From positions 1 through 25,350 of the forward strand of contig ADNK01002382.1 of NCBI GenBank assembly GCA_000320545.1: a stretch of 25,350 bases of DNA. The letters run 5' to 3'. Origin of the DNA: Bigelowiella natans CCMP2755. Lineage: Eukaryota; Cercozoa; Chlorarachniophyceae. Positions 10,047 through 20,800 of this stretch are shown one piece after another. The translations under genes were made by a program, and so were the position numbers. The notes beneath the pieces were generated by a model. The model searched no databases and was not told where the DNA came from. It saw nothing but the letters and a program-made list of their open reading frames with translations. The first letter of the stretch is position 1. Each line of letters starts with the position of its first letter.

Positions 10047-10276
10047 CGTTTACTGCAACGCTCAATCAACATGCGCGCGCGCATTGGCACACACCAATTA
10101 CTCTCCTCTATTTCCGCAGGGTCTACATCTAGCAATACACTTTCTTGAATGAAGGACGTTCATCCGATGTTATGATCCTCCTCCTCCTCCTCCTCCTCCT
10201 CTTTCTTCTTTTTCTTCTTCGTTTTCTTCTTCCTACTGTACTACGCCAACTACTACTACCACTACTCTACTACTCT

Positions 10277-10561
10277 TTATAACTTATTATCATGGGGAAA
10301 GGTGCTTCTACCGCTCTCCTCTTCCTCGCTTTCCTCCTCCTCCTCCTCCTCTTCCTCATTCTTTTCTTGCTCTGATTCTTCCACTTCTTCCTCTTCCTCC
10401 TCCCTCACACTCTCCTCTTCCTCTTCTTCCTCTGCCTGGCTCTCCTCCTTCATATAGCACATCAATCTAGTCAGAAATGAATCGTGCTTATTAGCGACTG
10501 CTCGAGATTCTGAGAAGAATAACTTGGTGCACGCAAGCAAAAGGGGCTTCGAATGTGCCAT
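10277..10561 (-). CDS. Glutamate-rich exon or small acidic protein
   Basis: A minus-strand frame is open from ATG 10561 (MAHSKPLLLACTKLFFSE) through SRAVANKHDSFLTRLMCYMK into a long Glu-rich tract (EEEEEEESVREEEEEEVEES and further), ending GRSTFPHDNKL at a stop just below 10277. Alternatively an internal acceptor (exon from 10509) and a gtagaa donor (10311-10306, exon end 10312) would make it a middle exon between the D1 and D2 groups. Its composition matches both neighbours, which favours membership in one long gene, but no phase-consistent join to D1 was found without weak splice sites. The tract is low complexity, so no function can be inferred. Confidence 0.4.
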   Translation of the reverse strand: MAHSKPLLLACTKLFFSESRAVANKHDSFLTRLMCYMKEESQAEEEEEEESVREEEEEEVEESEQEKNEEEEEEEEESEEEESGRSTFPHDNKL

Positions 10562-10719
10562 TCAGCAGATAATGGCATCAGTTGTCATCATCATTATTTT
10601 CGGGGCAGACTCGGAATAAACATGGTAAAACTAATCAACGAATTTCTCCTACGCTTGACCCAAGACAAGAAGCATCAGTGGCTTTTCGATCCGCCCAAAC
10701 TCTCGTGAATATCGGATTA

Positions 10720-11334
10720 CTATTTGGTTTTATCTATGACCACTTCTTCTTCTTTCTCTGCTTCCTCCGGAGCCACTTTTTCTGGCTCCTCCCTCACCAC
10801 AGGTGGGGTGGGCGGGATGGGCGGGGTGGGGGGGGGTGGCACAGGTGCAGCTGGCTTGTTCTCAGTTTCCTGGCAGCACTTATTCACTCGTTTTTCTAGA
10901 TCGCTCAAAGCACTCTTGTCCGCCTTATTTTCCTTCAATGAAGCGATCTCGCTCTGTGGGAGATGTATATAAATATATAAATATATGTATATGTATATAT
11001 AAAATATATATTATTTATAACATATTTTGTGCATATTTCATCTGCAATCGTATATGTGTGGCGATGATATCCATGATGCGCTTGCTCGTGCCAACGTCAC
11101 TTCATTATTGATTGCTGCATCGGAAGCAGAGAGAGCCAACCTTGAGTGCGTTGATTTCGTCGTCTTTCTTCTTTAGAGATGCATGAACCTTATCCAAAAT
11201 CTGGACGATTTTATGGATGGAGACAGACACCCCTTCCTTCAATCCAACCATATCCTCCTGTTTGTGGCGCAGAGCAGCGTGTTGTCAGTAGTGTTACCAT
11301 TAAATTCCAACAAGACCCGAAATCCAGCTATTAT

Positions 11335-11366
<32 letters not shown>

Positions 11367-11820
11367 TAACTACTACTGATGGCGCTTTGGTAGCGCCGCT
11401 TGTATTTTAGCGATTTAGCGTGGGGATGGAGAGCCATCGGAGAGTTAACAGCTCGAAGAATTTTTGCCGCATCTTTTGTTTTATCCTCTCCCACTTCTAT
11501 GATTCTCGCTTGGAATGACATTTGCTGCAGTAGAGCTTTCAGCTCTGCAGTACAGTCTTCATACTATAGTGTTTCAATTACATTAACTGTGGGTATGGCT
11601 GTGGGAAAGGCAGTCGGCATAGTTGTCGGGTTGTCGATGATAACATCCTTGGCTTTTTTCTTCGCCTCCGTCGTTGGAAGCGGCGAAGGAGGCGTCGTCG
11701 GTGGGGACGGCGCGGCCTTAACGCAAGGCGCTCCTTCTGAATACAAGAGGGAATATGCAGGTTTGTTTGAGTGGGTTGGTATCAAGTAGTAGGACCCACA
11801 AAACGAAATGAGTGGGAGAG

Positions 11821-11864
<44 letters not shown>

Positions 11865-12271
11865 TTAAAGCGGAGGGGGGGGGAAGCTGTCATACACAAG
11901 GCTATCGAGCGGTTTCCCTTCTTCTTCTTCGCCTTTTTCTAGGCATCGACTGACTACGATGACCTTCTCCTGAGCAAGGTGGGACCTCTGGTTGTTCTGG
12001 TTTAGCAGGAGCCGAAATCATATCCCTCGTATTCGGGGACTGAGTGCCATCGATCGCATCAGCTTCGACAATGCCAGACGTAGACGATGATACAGCTGAA
12101 CCAGGCGAGCCGATCTCCCCAGCATCATTCGCAACAACGTAAGTGCTATCGAGGCCTAATCTTACAGGCCTTGGGCGTGTGTTGCTGAAGCACAGTGGGG
12201 GATTAGAAGAGGGGGAATTCAGGGTGTGGATAAGTAAGCTACTTGTTCCGCGCATGCCGAAATCTACCTCT

Positions 12272-12319
<48 letters not shown>

Positions 12320-12775
12320 TATATGAATGATGTTTGTTGATATGTAGTTACTGCATTACTCTGATCCTTCTCCAATATAGACCACCTCTCGAAATTGGGG
12401 CGTTTGCATCCCGTCTCGGTCGATCTCTGTAACAGCAATATTAGTGGCAGGAAAGAGTTTGAGGGCTTCTTTCCTTTTTCGCTATCAAACATGGAGAAGA
12501 TATATTCAGGCAGACCTTCAATAGAGCCGCTTTCCAAGTAATTACTGGCATGAGCTGATGCTAGGCAACACAGGATGAACCCGATCCGCGCTGCTCCGAT
12601 GTTCTTGCCAAACATTGAGTTTCTCTGCGTGTTCCTCCTCCAAACTTTACTCCTCTTCTCACTCTAATCCAACTAAAGAAGGCAGGGGCGTGAAGAGTCT
12701 TTCCACTTCCTCGAAGTCGTTTTATTTCACAGGACTCCAGTGGGTGGGGCGAACGGCCGCTTTCAACAAGTCGGG
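10720..12775 (-). CDS. Proline-rich coiled-coil protein (D1), unrecognised, 5' end uncertain
   Basis: Minus-strand exons in phase: 12775-12731, 12709-12663, 12644-12572, 12481-12360, 12184-11964, 11736-11582, 11563-11450, 11257-11141 and 10953-10720, stop TAG (10722-10720); about 375 residues. In order: LEEEHAEKLNVWQEHRSSAD; an exon with VTEIDRDGMQTPQFREVVYI; a Ser/Ala/Gly-rich linker; a Pro/Thr block (APSPPTTPPSPLPTTEAKKK); helical coiled-coil stretches (YEDCTAELKALLQQMSFQ; HASLKKKDDEINALK; SALSDLEKRVNKCCQE); a poly-Pro block (PPPPTPPIPPTPPVVREE); and an acidic end EEVVIDKTK. No domain is recognised; a structural or scaffold role is only a guess. The first three exons need 18- and 21-base introns, so the 5' end is weak. 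The gene faces the carrier gene head to head. Confidence 0.55.
11330..11378. repeat. (TAC)n microsatellite
   Basis: Trinucleotide array next to the D1 exon 11563-11450. On the minus strand it is (AGT)n and would read as poly-Ser if the exon extends that far. Confidence 0.9.
11827..11862. repeat. (AG)n microsatellite
   Basis: Dinucleotide array in the D1 intron between 11964 and 11736. Confidence 0.95.
12279..12316. repeat. (AT)n microsatellite
   Basis: Dinucleotide array in the D1 intron between 12360 and 12184. Confidence 0.95.
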
Positions 12776-13356
12776 CTGCAGGCGATACGAACTTGAGCTG
12801 GCGGTCTGTCGCACACAGGTGGTTTATTCGCTGCGTCAAGAAAATAATGGCCAAAATTGCCTTGCAGACCGCTGTGTTCTTTGGTTCAAAAATTTGAATT
12901 TTCTTTTCGAAAGCCACCACTCAAAAATGCCGATAATTTAATTTTGCACCCGTAAAGAAAAAAGAAATGATTTCTTCGCAAGGAGCCATGCCCCTTAGAT
13001 GTCGCGCAGGCGAAATCGCTCCTATTTTTTCGAATGGAAATTATCGGCGACTAGAAGTACTCTCGTCCCTGAAATGCCCCTGATTTGTGCATTTGCGACT
13101 GGGAAAATTGGATTTCATAAGGCTAAAATTGCCTCAATTAGCAAACACACGATGGCGACGTCCGCTGGTTGTGCCTCCCCCCCCTTCCATGCCCTGTTTC
13201 TATGTTTGACGGGATGGGCAGAGAGACGTGCATACCATGATAACGATTTATGATTATATCAGTGAGATTTCTGCCTGTTTTGCATGTGGTAAGTGCAGCC
13301 TTGTTAATTTGTCCAAAGTCCAATTTCATGCCTCCAGCAGTTTGTTTCGCTTTAGA
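12776..13356. promoter_or_regulatory. Divergent intergenic region between D1 and the carrier gene
   Basis: The minus-strand D1 gene and the plus-strand carrier diverge from here, so promoters and 5' leaders of both should lie within it. No TATA-like or other defined element stands out. A short minus-strand frame starting at an ATG near 12990 (MAPCEEIISFFFT, before a gtgcaa donor) could be a first exon of D1, but its phase does not fit the D1 frame. An acceptor at 13374-13375 suggests the carrier may also have an upstream leader exon here. Confidence 0.4.
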
Positions 13357-14748
13357 ATGTTGTGGGTTCTTGCAGGTGGGCGGCGACAGGATAGTGCTAT
13401 TCTGGATTTCTTCAGGCAGCTTGCTGCTGGAGGAGGGGCATCGGCAATAGCAAAGACCGCCATGGCACCATTCGAGCGAATAAGGATCCTTCTTCAAAAC
13501 CAAAATATGGTATTTTTTTAAATTCTAAATTTGCTCCTTCCCTTTGGCGTGAACAAGATGTAGAGAAATAAAGGTGGTTCTTCGAGAGCCTTCTCGCTTA
13601 ATTTAATTTCCTCTGAACTTCTATACTCTTTCTATATGTGCCCCCTCTAATTGGATTCGATCACATTCTCAATCCAACAGATAGGGGACCCCAACTACGT
13701 CAAGTACAAGGGGCCGATCGACGCGATGTAAGTAAATCAGCAAGACCTTACAGCTTTGGAATGCGTGCAAACTTACTTCTATCTATGACATGCGACCACC
13801 ACCTCAATGGCTCTCCTCCCCACTGTTGGTTTAAAGGTTTCGCATACCCCAGGAGCAAGGGATAATGTCCTTTTGGAGGTTGTGTACTCTTTAAGAAAAA
13901 TTGGGGAGTTTATACTAGCCCCTCCCCTTCCTTATATTCACTTCTCTGCATTTGCTTTAACACGTACATTCATCTTCTTATTCAGGGGGAATCTTGCCAA
14001 TTGCATACGCATAATGCCTACCTACGGAATTAGGTTCTCCTCGTGATCATATTAAGCATTTCTTCTCCATCAACATATTCATACTACTATATGGGAGATT
14101 CCTTAATGACATGACCCGTCTAAAAGAGCGCTGAGCTTATTCTCATCAAACGAGCTGCTCCTGTATGTAAGACTTAGGAATCTATCTCATTGTGATTTTA
14201 TTGGGTTTTGGCTTGTTTCTAGATTCATCTTGTTTGACCATTTCCAGCGGTTCTGCGGACAGGGGTAATTCTCTGTATATCATCGATGGATTCTGTCATT
14301 TGCCGATTCCTTTTCCTGCTTTTTACCTGACAATCGAGTTTCTCAACGACATGAAGCTTAGTTGCTTTGAGAAAAATCAACGTTTGAAGACATACCAATG
14401 TCTTTTGTTGTTCGTGTTTTGAGCGCATCTTGGTGAACAGGAATTATAGATGTATTCTTGTTGGGAGTATGATTGTCACCGCATCGTCGTCGTCACCTTT
14501 TCTTATCATTGCCATCACCACCACCACCACCACCACCACCACCATCACTATCATCACCGTCCTGCTGTTATCCTCATTAGCTACGAAGGATCGAAGTCCC
14601 TGCCACTCTCCAGGCAGATGGCCGCTGGGGCCCTTTCAGGTGCGTCTTGCTGTCGGAGTAGGGATTGGTACTGGTAGGGGTTAGAGAAGCAACATAATCC
14701 GGAGAGAAACAATATTTCGGGCATCTTTTCTTGTTCGATGTGCGTACT

Positions 14749-14780
<32 letters not shown>

Positions 14781-16025
14781 AATATTGTATGCGAGTGCGT
14801 GCGCGTGCGCGCGCGCGCGCGCGTGTGTGTGTGTGGATATTCTGTGCACGCGCGCGTATGTATGTGTATGTTATTCATAATATACAACATATTTAATAAT
14901 ATGTACTCACGTACACATATTTTTTAGTAAATGTGAGCAAATGCTGAATAACGTTGCTCTGTCTCTTGATACAGGCGCCACAACAATGATATTCACATAC
15001 CCGCTCGATATACTACGCACCCGCCTCACAACAGACATCACAAAGGTATCTGCGAATACCGCCCCTTTACATTGCCTTTATCTAGCTGGGGAGGGGAAAG
15101 CTGCCGTGCTGTCAAATGCGGGCTATGTTTGTGTTTGTGGTGGTGGTTGGCGGTTGGTTTACTTCCCTTTGGATCGATCGTAGGAGGGCCTCTACTCAAG
15201 CCTGGCAGATTTAACGAAGGACATCGTGAAAAATGAAGTAAGAGAACGGTGTTAAGGAGGTAGAGAAGTGGGTAGGAGATGTGCTTTTGCATTATCATCA
15301 TCGTCGAAGCGACAACAATGATAACGATGATAAATGATAACGATGATAACGATGCCCTTGACGATATCGTGCACCAACCTCCATCCCCCCCTCTTCTCCT
15401 TCTCTGGAATATACTACTTCATGTAGGGTTACCAGGGGCTTCTACAAAGGCATTAGAATATCAATATTGGAGATAGCCCCCTACACCGCCATTGCTATGG
15501 GCGGATATGAGTATCTACGAAAATATGCTGGTAGTAAAACGATGCTGCAGTGGTGATGGTGGTGTTGATAGCGAAGGCAATAGATCGCTAACAATGGTAA
15601 TTTTGATGATGATGATGATGATGACGATGATGATGATGATGCCTCGCTACATCTCTACATCAAGACGCCACAAGAAGTGGCTCCGCGATGACGATGTGAG
15701 TGGCGCAAGAATGAGCGACTGAGCAGCATCATCCCCCCCCCCCCCTTGCCCAACGGCCGTTCATAGGCGAATCACCGGTCAACAAGCTGGGCGCTGGCTG
15801 GTTCTCCGGACTATGTGGTATTCGAGGAAGATTCGTTTGAAGACAATCAATCAATTTTGGTCTTATTATAGTTGTCTTTTTGCCCTTCTTCGTTCTTCAA
15901 GGATCGTTGATTTGCTATCCGCTGGACACTGTGAAGAGGCAGATGATGCTTGATGGGGCGCGCGGTTACCAGTGTGCGTCAACACACAAACACACACACA
16001 CGCACATATATGTATATATATAGTG

Positions 16026-16061
<36 letters not shown>

Positions 16062-16595
16062 TAAATATGTGTTTGTGTGTGTGTGTGTGTGTATGTGTGC
16101 AATATTTATTTCTTAGAATAGCTGTACATATTGACTTTCAAAAACTATGTGTTTGCGTATGTGCAAGACAATCTCCTTTTCCTTCTTTCCCCCCTCCTCC
16201 TTCTCTTCTGCTCTTCAAAAAAAAGCAACGAATACCCAAAATACCCAAAAAGTATTTCTTTATTTCCCCCTTCTTCTTCCCCTTCTGCTTCCTCTCTTAC
16301 AGCAAAGTATAAGGGAGAGATAGCAAGGTGCATTAGGATCATTCATGCGACGTATGGAATCAAGGGGTTTTACGGAGGCTGCCTGCTGAATGCTTTAAAG
16401 GTAAACAGCAGCTTCTACTCTGAAATTGGCACACAATTGAGTCTATGATCGGCAAAAAATTATTTCCTCTCTATCTCCTTCTACTGGGCCCACTAATCCG
16501 TGTGTTTTGTGTGGTAGTCTTCCCCTGCAGCTGCTTTGACCTTCGTGCTCAACGACTGGCTGCGAGGCCTAGTTGGCTATCAAAAAAAGTTCTGA
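13357..16595 (+). CDS. Mitochondrial carrier (SLC25) family protein, complete
   Basis: Thirteen exons: 13357-13509, 13681-13727, 13837-13878, 13986-14033, 14223-14264, 14581-14639, 14975-15045, 15184-15248, 15427-15530, 15767-15817, 15902-15973, 16303-16400 and 16518-16595 (TGA). They give about 309 residues, the usual carrier length. The three repeats carry the signature P-x-[DE]-x-x-[KR]: APFERIR, YPLDILR and YPLDTVK. Each has its second-helix motif: QEQGIMSFWRGNLANCIR, GFYKGIRISILEIAPYTA and YGIKGFYGGCLLNALK. Six membrane helices across the inner mitochondrial membrane are expected. RGNLAN and the TYPLDILRTRL block recall nucleotide carriers (ADP/ATP, CoA), but the ADP/ATP motif RRRMMM is KRQMML here, so the substrate is not assigned. 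The exon 8 donor is unsettled: the strong gtaaga at 15238 breaks phase, while the weaker gtgtta at 15249 keeps it and adds VRER. ATG 13357 may be preceded by a leader exon. Confidence 0.92.
14513..14545. repeat. (CAC)n microsatellite
   Basis: Trinucleotide array in the carrier intron just before the exon at 14581. Confidence 0.95.
14752..14835. repeat. (TA)n then (GC/GT)n arrays
   Basis: A TA array (14752-14775) followed by alternating GC and GT purine-pyrimidine repeats (about 14795-14835), in the carrier intron 14640-14974. Alternating GC/GT tracts can adopt Z-DNA. Confidence 0.9.
15604..15641. repeat. (GAT)n microsatellite
   Basis: Trinucleotide array in the carrier intron 15531-15766. 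Confidence 0.95.
16034..16098. repeat. (TA)n then (GT)n arrays
   Basis: Two adjacent dinucleotide arrays in the carrier intron 15974-16302. Confidence 0.95.
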
Positions 16596-17368
16596 ACAAT
16601 GCTAGAATGCTAGCGAATGGACAGCCAAGATATCTATCTTAGCTTCTGTTGCTAAGATTTAATGAATGCTGAGGAAAAGCGCATGGTGCATCAATGCGGT
16701 CTTGCATCGCTTGTAAATGGCTGCTAGCTAAGATCAGGAGCATGCTGCATGTGATTATTGTGCTCTAGTAGCTAGAGATGTGGAAGATTCAGAATTCGGC
16801 TAGCTAGTCGGGCCGGCTCATTGCTTCCTCATCTCTAGCTAGCTAGGTCTAGCTAATCGTGCCAAGCTAGCTAGATACATGCAGAAAAAGCTGAGGCAAG
16901 CCGCGAATGATGGACATCTTTATTTGCGCATGATTCACATGCGCATCCGCCACCTGCTGTAGCATCGCGCATGTCGAAACATTCCTGTTATTGATGTCAT
17001 TTCTGATTTCGACTCATGCACTTTCAAAATATCTAAAGATTACATATGCACACATGCGATGCGAGCGTTGCAGCATGTCTAGATGTGTGAGCAGTGTCAT
17101 ATATGTGCATTGTCCAGCTAATTATATGCGCCTCGCACTTCTAAATGTCGACAAGTAGACTCGCATGGTTGTGCGCATCGTAGACAAACTATATATTGTT
17201 ATTGGCATATATCTTGTAAAATTTTGGCTAGTTGGCTGCAAGCATCAAACCACGGTATTTCATTATTTTTGTTAGGGTTGTATTTGCTATAGTATTCAGA
17301 GCCTCGCAGCGCGACCTGGCATCTGGAAATATGAAACAAATGGTTTAGCTTCTAATCTTTGATGTGTG

Positions 17369-17408
<40 letters not shown>

Positions 17409-17528
17409 GGGAAGAGATACATTTTTTTGCCGATTCAAATTATGCGAATTAGTTGATGACCCTTTTTGCATTTCTTGGGGGATGCATAGGATGCATGGGA
17501 TGCATCGGCATCGGTCTTCCCACCATGA
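16596..17528. other. CTAG-rich spacer
   Basis: No exon recognised. About 16600-16880 is dense in CTAG and GCTAGC words (for example tctctagctagctaggtc near 16833). The following part is rich in ATGCGC, TGCATG and GATGCG words. A (GA)n array lies at 17369-17403 and a GGATGCAT triplication at about 17480-17510, just before the next gene. Confidence 0.6.
17369..17403. repeat. (GA)n microsatellite
   Basis: Dinucleotide array about 125 bases upstream of the proposed start of the next gene. Confidence 0.95.
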
Positions 17529-19000
17529 ATGGAGGAGGGCGACGCAACGGATGAGGTCCAGCTCTATTCCTGGAGCAATATAATATCGTGTAAATATATG
17601 TGGTTGCGTCTTATCCTGGTTATGTCGTGTGTTTGTACCGAAAATACCTCTGTTGCATTCTCTTCATCATCATATCTCGAAGATACATTGCGTTCATCAT
17701 GTGCAGGTTCCGAATGTCCATTGGATTTCTATTGTTGACAATCACAACATCTACGTTTAGTTCAGGAATAGCGGAAGTTGATAAATTAGATAAAGAGAGA
17801 GTGAGAGAGAGGGGGGGGAGGGGGGGGAGGGGGAGGAAGAGAGAGAAGGGAAGGATTTAGAAGAGCTCAGTTGAAGTTATTGAACATCTGTTCTAATAGC
17901 ATACAGCTAGCATTCGCTTCGCCGTATACATCCAACAAAGGGTAAACTTGGAGACTCTCTCATTTTCCAGACTTTTTCTTTAACCTGTTTCGAATTGGGG
18001 ATGGCCCGGGAAGGAGGCCCCGATGTACTTTTTTAATATCATTCTTCTTGAGGAGAGGATCCATTTTTACTTGTTCACAGCTTGCAGCAAGGATATTCTT
18101 CGGGCGGAAATCGTCAAACGTAGACCAATTTTTGAGATTTTCGAACTATCTGTATGTCGTACTATCATAAATGATCACGTAGCAAGATTTTTTTCGTTTT
18201 TCGGAGCTATGGGACGAAAAGTGCTTAAAATTGCTTGCATTTTCCCGTGAATAGGTCTTTCCGGGATGTCGTTCTGTGTTCATTTTTGCATACGAAGTGA
18301 TACTCTCATGGAATCATACAAAAATGTGTGCACAACTAAAAATATCATGTCTTCTTGTGGAAACCGCATGTATTTTCTACTTTCTGACTGCGTTTTGAAG
18401 TGCAACACACATTGTCTATTTGTTGATGGGTGCTTAAATAATGCAAGGAGGGGTGGTTCGTTTTAAAAAAAATAACTCAGTCTTACACATGTAGATCTAT
18501 AAATGTCTACGATAAATTTTCTCCGTATCTCCATTTTCTCTCTCCACTCAATGATGCGGATAGAGGAAACGGAAAACGTACACCAATTTTAGCGAGGCTC
18601 TTCCGAACTTTTTGGAAGATCTTCTTCTCTCCTCTGTATTCGAAAATACGAAGAGGGAACATGCGATGTAGAATCTTGGCGTATGCGAACAATTCCGCAT
18701 GATAAGCGACATTTGGTTGTTACTCAAAGCGAAAAGAAGTCTGAGAATTTTATTTGTATTTATTGCCTGCAGTCGATCATCGATATGGCGACCAATTTTA
18801 AGACTCCTAGCTTCGCAGCAAACACAGCTAGTCTCGATGGAGACAGCCTGAGTGCAGCTCCACCAGTAAATATGTCTTCTAAGGAGAAGCATTACGCATA
18901 TTGTAAGTCTATTTTATAGTCTTGTATGAGGCGGACACTAGATCATGCTCCTACTAACGACAAATTCAAACATGTCATAAGAATGTTATTTCTGCGTGCA

Positions 19001-19039
<39 letters not shown>

Positions 19040-20800
19040 TTGTCCAAGATCCATGTATTAATATATGACTATAGTGGTATATGTGTTTACCCCAATCGCG
19101 TCGATTTATATCGCTAGACTAAATGTTGCTACATGACCCAAACATTCGAATAAAGGGAACATGACAAGATTTTATTGATATGGTATTTCATAATAAACGA
19201 TTTTCCTACTTATGTTTTCGTCAAACAGTGAAGGAAAGGTACGGATTAGATTATCAAAAAAGAGAACCGACCAGACTTGGTGATGACCCTGAAATTGGAG
19301 CAAATTCTCCTAAAAGTGGGATTGCTAGGAGGATGGATTCTAAGGACGTCGAACATGTCGAGGTACTTAGTCATTGTCCGCTACTGAGTTGTGTTTCCCG
19401 CCAAAACTACCAACAATTAAGGAAAAAGAGCCCAAGACTGGATTCAAATACTTTCTCTACCATCACCATTCGTTTCTAGGGGTTTTCTGCGTTAAGGTAG
19501 GCAGAGCTTTCATATACCTTAAGTTTCTCACTTCCTATGCGATTTATTTGGAATGGTCCATGCCATCATCGACTCTATCCGCGATGTATTTGACGATTCG
19601 AACTCATTTTGTAATCGCAGCACGCCGACGGACTGCCCCGCTACGCGCGTTTCTTCTTGTTCTTATTCTATCTACAAATCAACCTTCTCTTTGCTCTAAC
19701 ATTAAAGGATACAGGTTGTGTTGGAAAGCAGCAAAATCATGCGGTACTGACTCGTTGTTTATTGTAGGTATGAGCTTTGCAGAGCGCTTGTTCCTTGCAT
19801 CATTTCTTAGTGTCGGGTTCAGTATTACGATGTCAATTCTTTTGAAGAATTGCGGATTCGAAATTTTCATGACCGGGGAGGGGAAATGTAAGTCTACGAG
19901 TGCGCAGGCATGCGGGGGCGGGCAGTGTAGAATTCTGCTGTTTCACATGGGAAAGATTCTCCGATTATTGCAAAATCTGATATGTATCGGCACTCCTCAG
20001 GTACGGAGCTGTTGGTAGTTTTCGTCATGATGGTGATTCCTTCAACAATCTGCATCACGGTTTGGACTGTGCATCCTCATTCCGACCTTCCTACATAGAA
20101 TCGCCATTTTTGCTAAAAAACATGTTGATATGTCGGACACGACTCTTTCTATCCATCCACCTTCTCAGATTATAGTCGTATTCATATTCCGTCAAGATGA
20201 TCAGGGAGAACTCGCACGTAAGCAGACGAAATAGAGAACGTGAGTGGAGAGATTGGCATAGTTGAGTTCTTACCCGAGTTTCCGAATTTTATTTCTGTAT
20301 ATTTACTGATACATTTTTCAACACGAATTAGTGATTCTTTTCGCCTCGAGCACCGTCATTTCCCTCCTCCTCGAGACTATTTTTTGGTATGTGTGAAACA
20401 GTGGAATGACTAAGTGACAGTTACTGAGATAATCCTCAACGTAAGGGTTTTTGATAGATCCGAAGATTTATATTAAAACAGCCTGGTTACTTCTCAAACT
20501 GAACGTTCTTGGAATAGCACCGATTTTGTCTTTTTGAATCATCTGCATGTCCTCTGTCAGGTATCTCGTCTATGACTGCTGTAAAAGTTATTGCTCGGTA
20601 ATTAGCGATTCAAATCTGTGAATGATCGATTTTGACAAATTCAAAAATATTTCTCACTTTGGCACAAGTAACTTCGCTCTTCGTCCTGATCAATCGTAAT
20701 CGCTTATTGCATCTTGGCATGTTGCCCTACACTGCTCGACGATGCTGAAGAGGCGCAAGCTGACGCGAAACATCGCAAGAAAAGTGTGAACAAATCGTAA
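17529..20800 (+). CDS. Four-span membrane protein, possibly polycystin-related
   Basis: Twelve exons in phase: 17529-17589, 18081-18151, 18773-18902, 19229-19362, 19422-19496, 19621-19714, 19768-19887, 20001-20068, 20169-20217, 20332-20386, 20561-20597 and 20753-20800 (TAA); about 313 residues. The hydrophilic N-terminal half (MEEGDATDEVQLYSW...; KERYGLDYQKREPTRLGDD) precedes HHHSFLGVF and LPRYARF. Four hydrophobic segments follow: FFLFLFYLQINLLFALTL, LFLASFLSVGFSITMSILL, LLVVFVMMVIPSTICITVW and LILFASSTVISLLLETIFW. A basic tail ends the protein. The HS...F / LPR..RF pair before the first span recalls the membrane core of polycystin-like proteins in protists; this is a weak family call. The first two exons are less certain: ATG 18785 in the third exon is an alternative start. 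An acceptor 33 bases upstream of 19422 would add LCFPPKLPTIK, and the last exon's acceptor is weak. Confidence 0.72.
18998..19035. repeat. (TG)n microsatellite
   Basis: Dinucleotide array in the intron 18903-19228 of the four-span protein gene. Confidence 0.95.

Noticed and set aside
10140-10200. Reading TGA as Trp across EEDHNIG / TSFIQESVLLDVD on the minus strand
   Set aside because: The conserved genes use TGG for Trp and end at TGA, so no code change is supported.
15650-15693. Exon-like segment RHKKWLRDDD in a carrier intron
   Set aside because: Joining 15530 directly to 15767 keeps phase and gives the expected KYAGESPVNKLGAG; the segment fits neither neighbour.
17600-17860. Open frames running into a GA/GGGG repeat
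   Set aside because: Shadow of low-complexity sequence; the in-phase model splices out at 17590.
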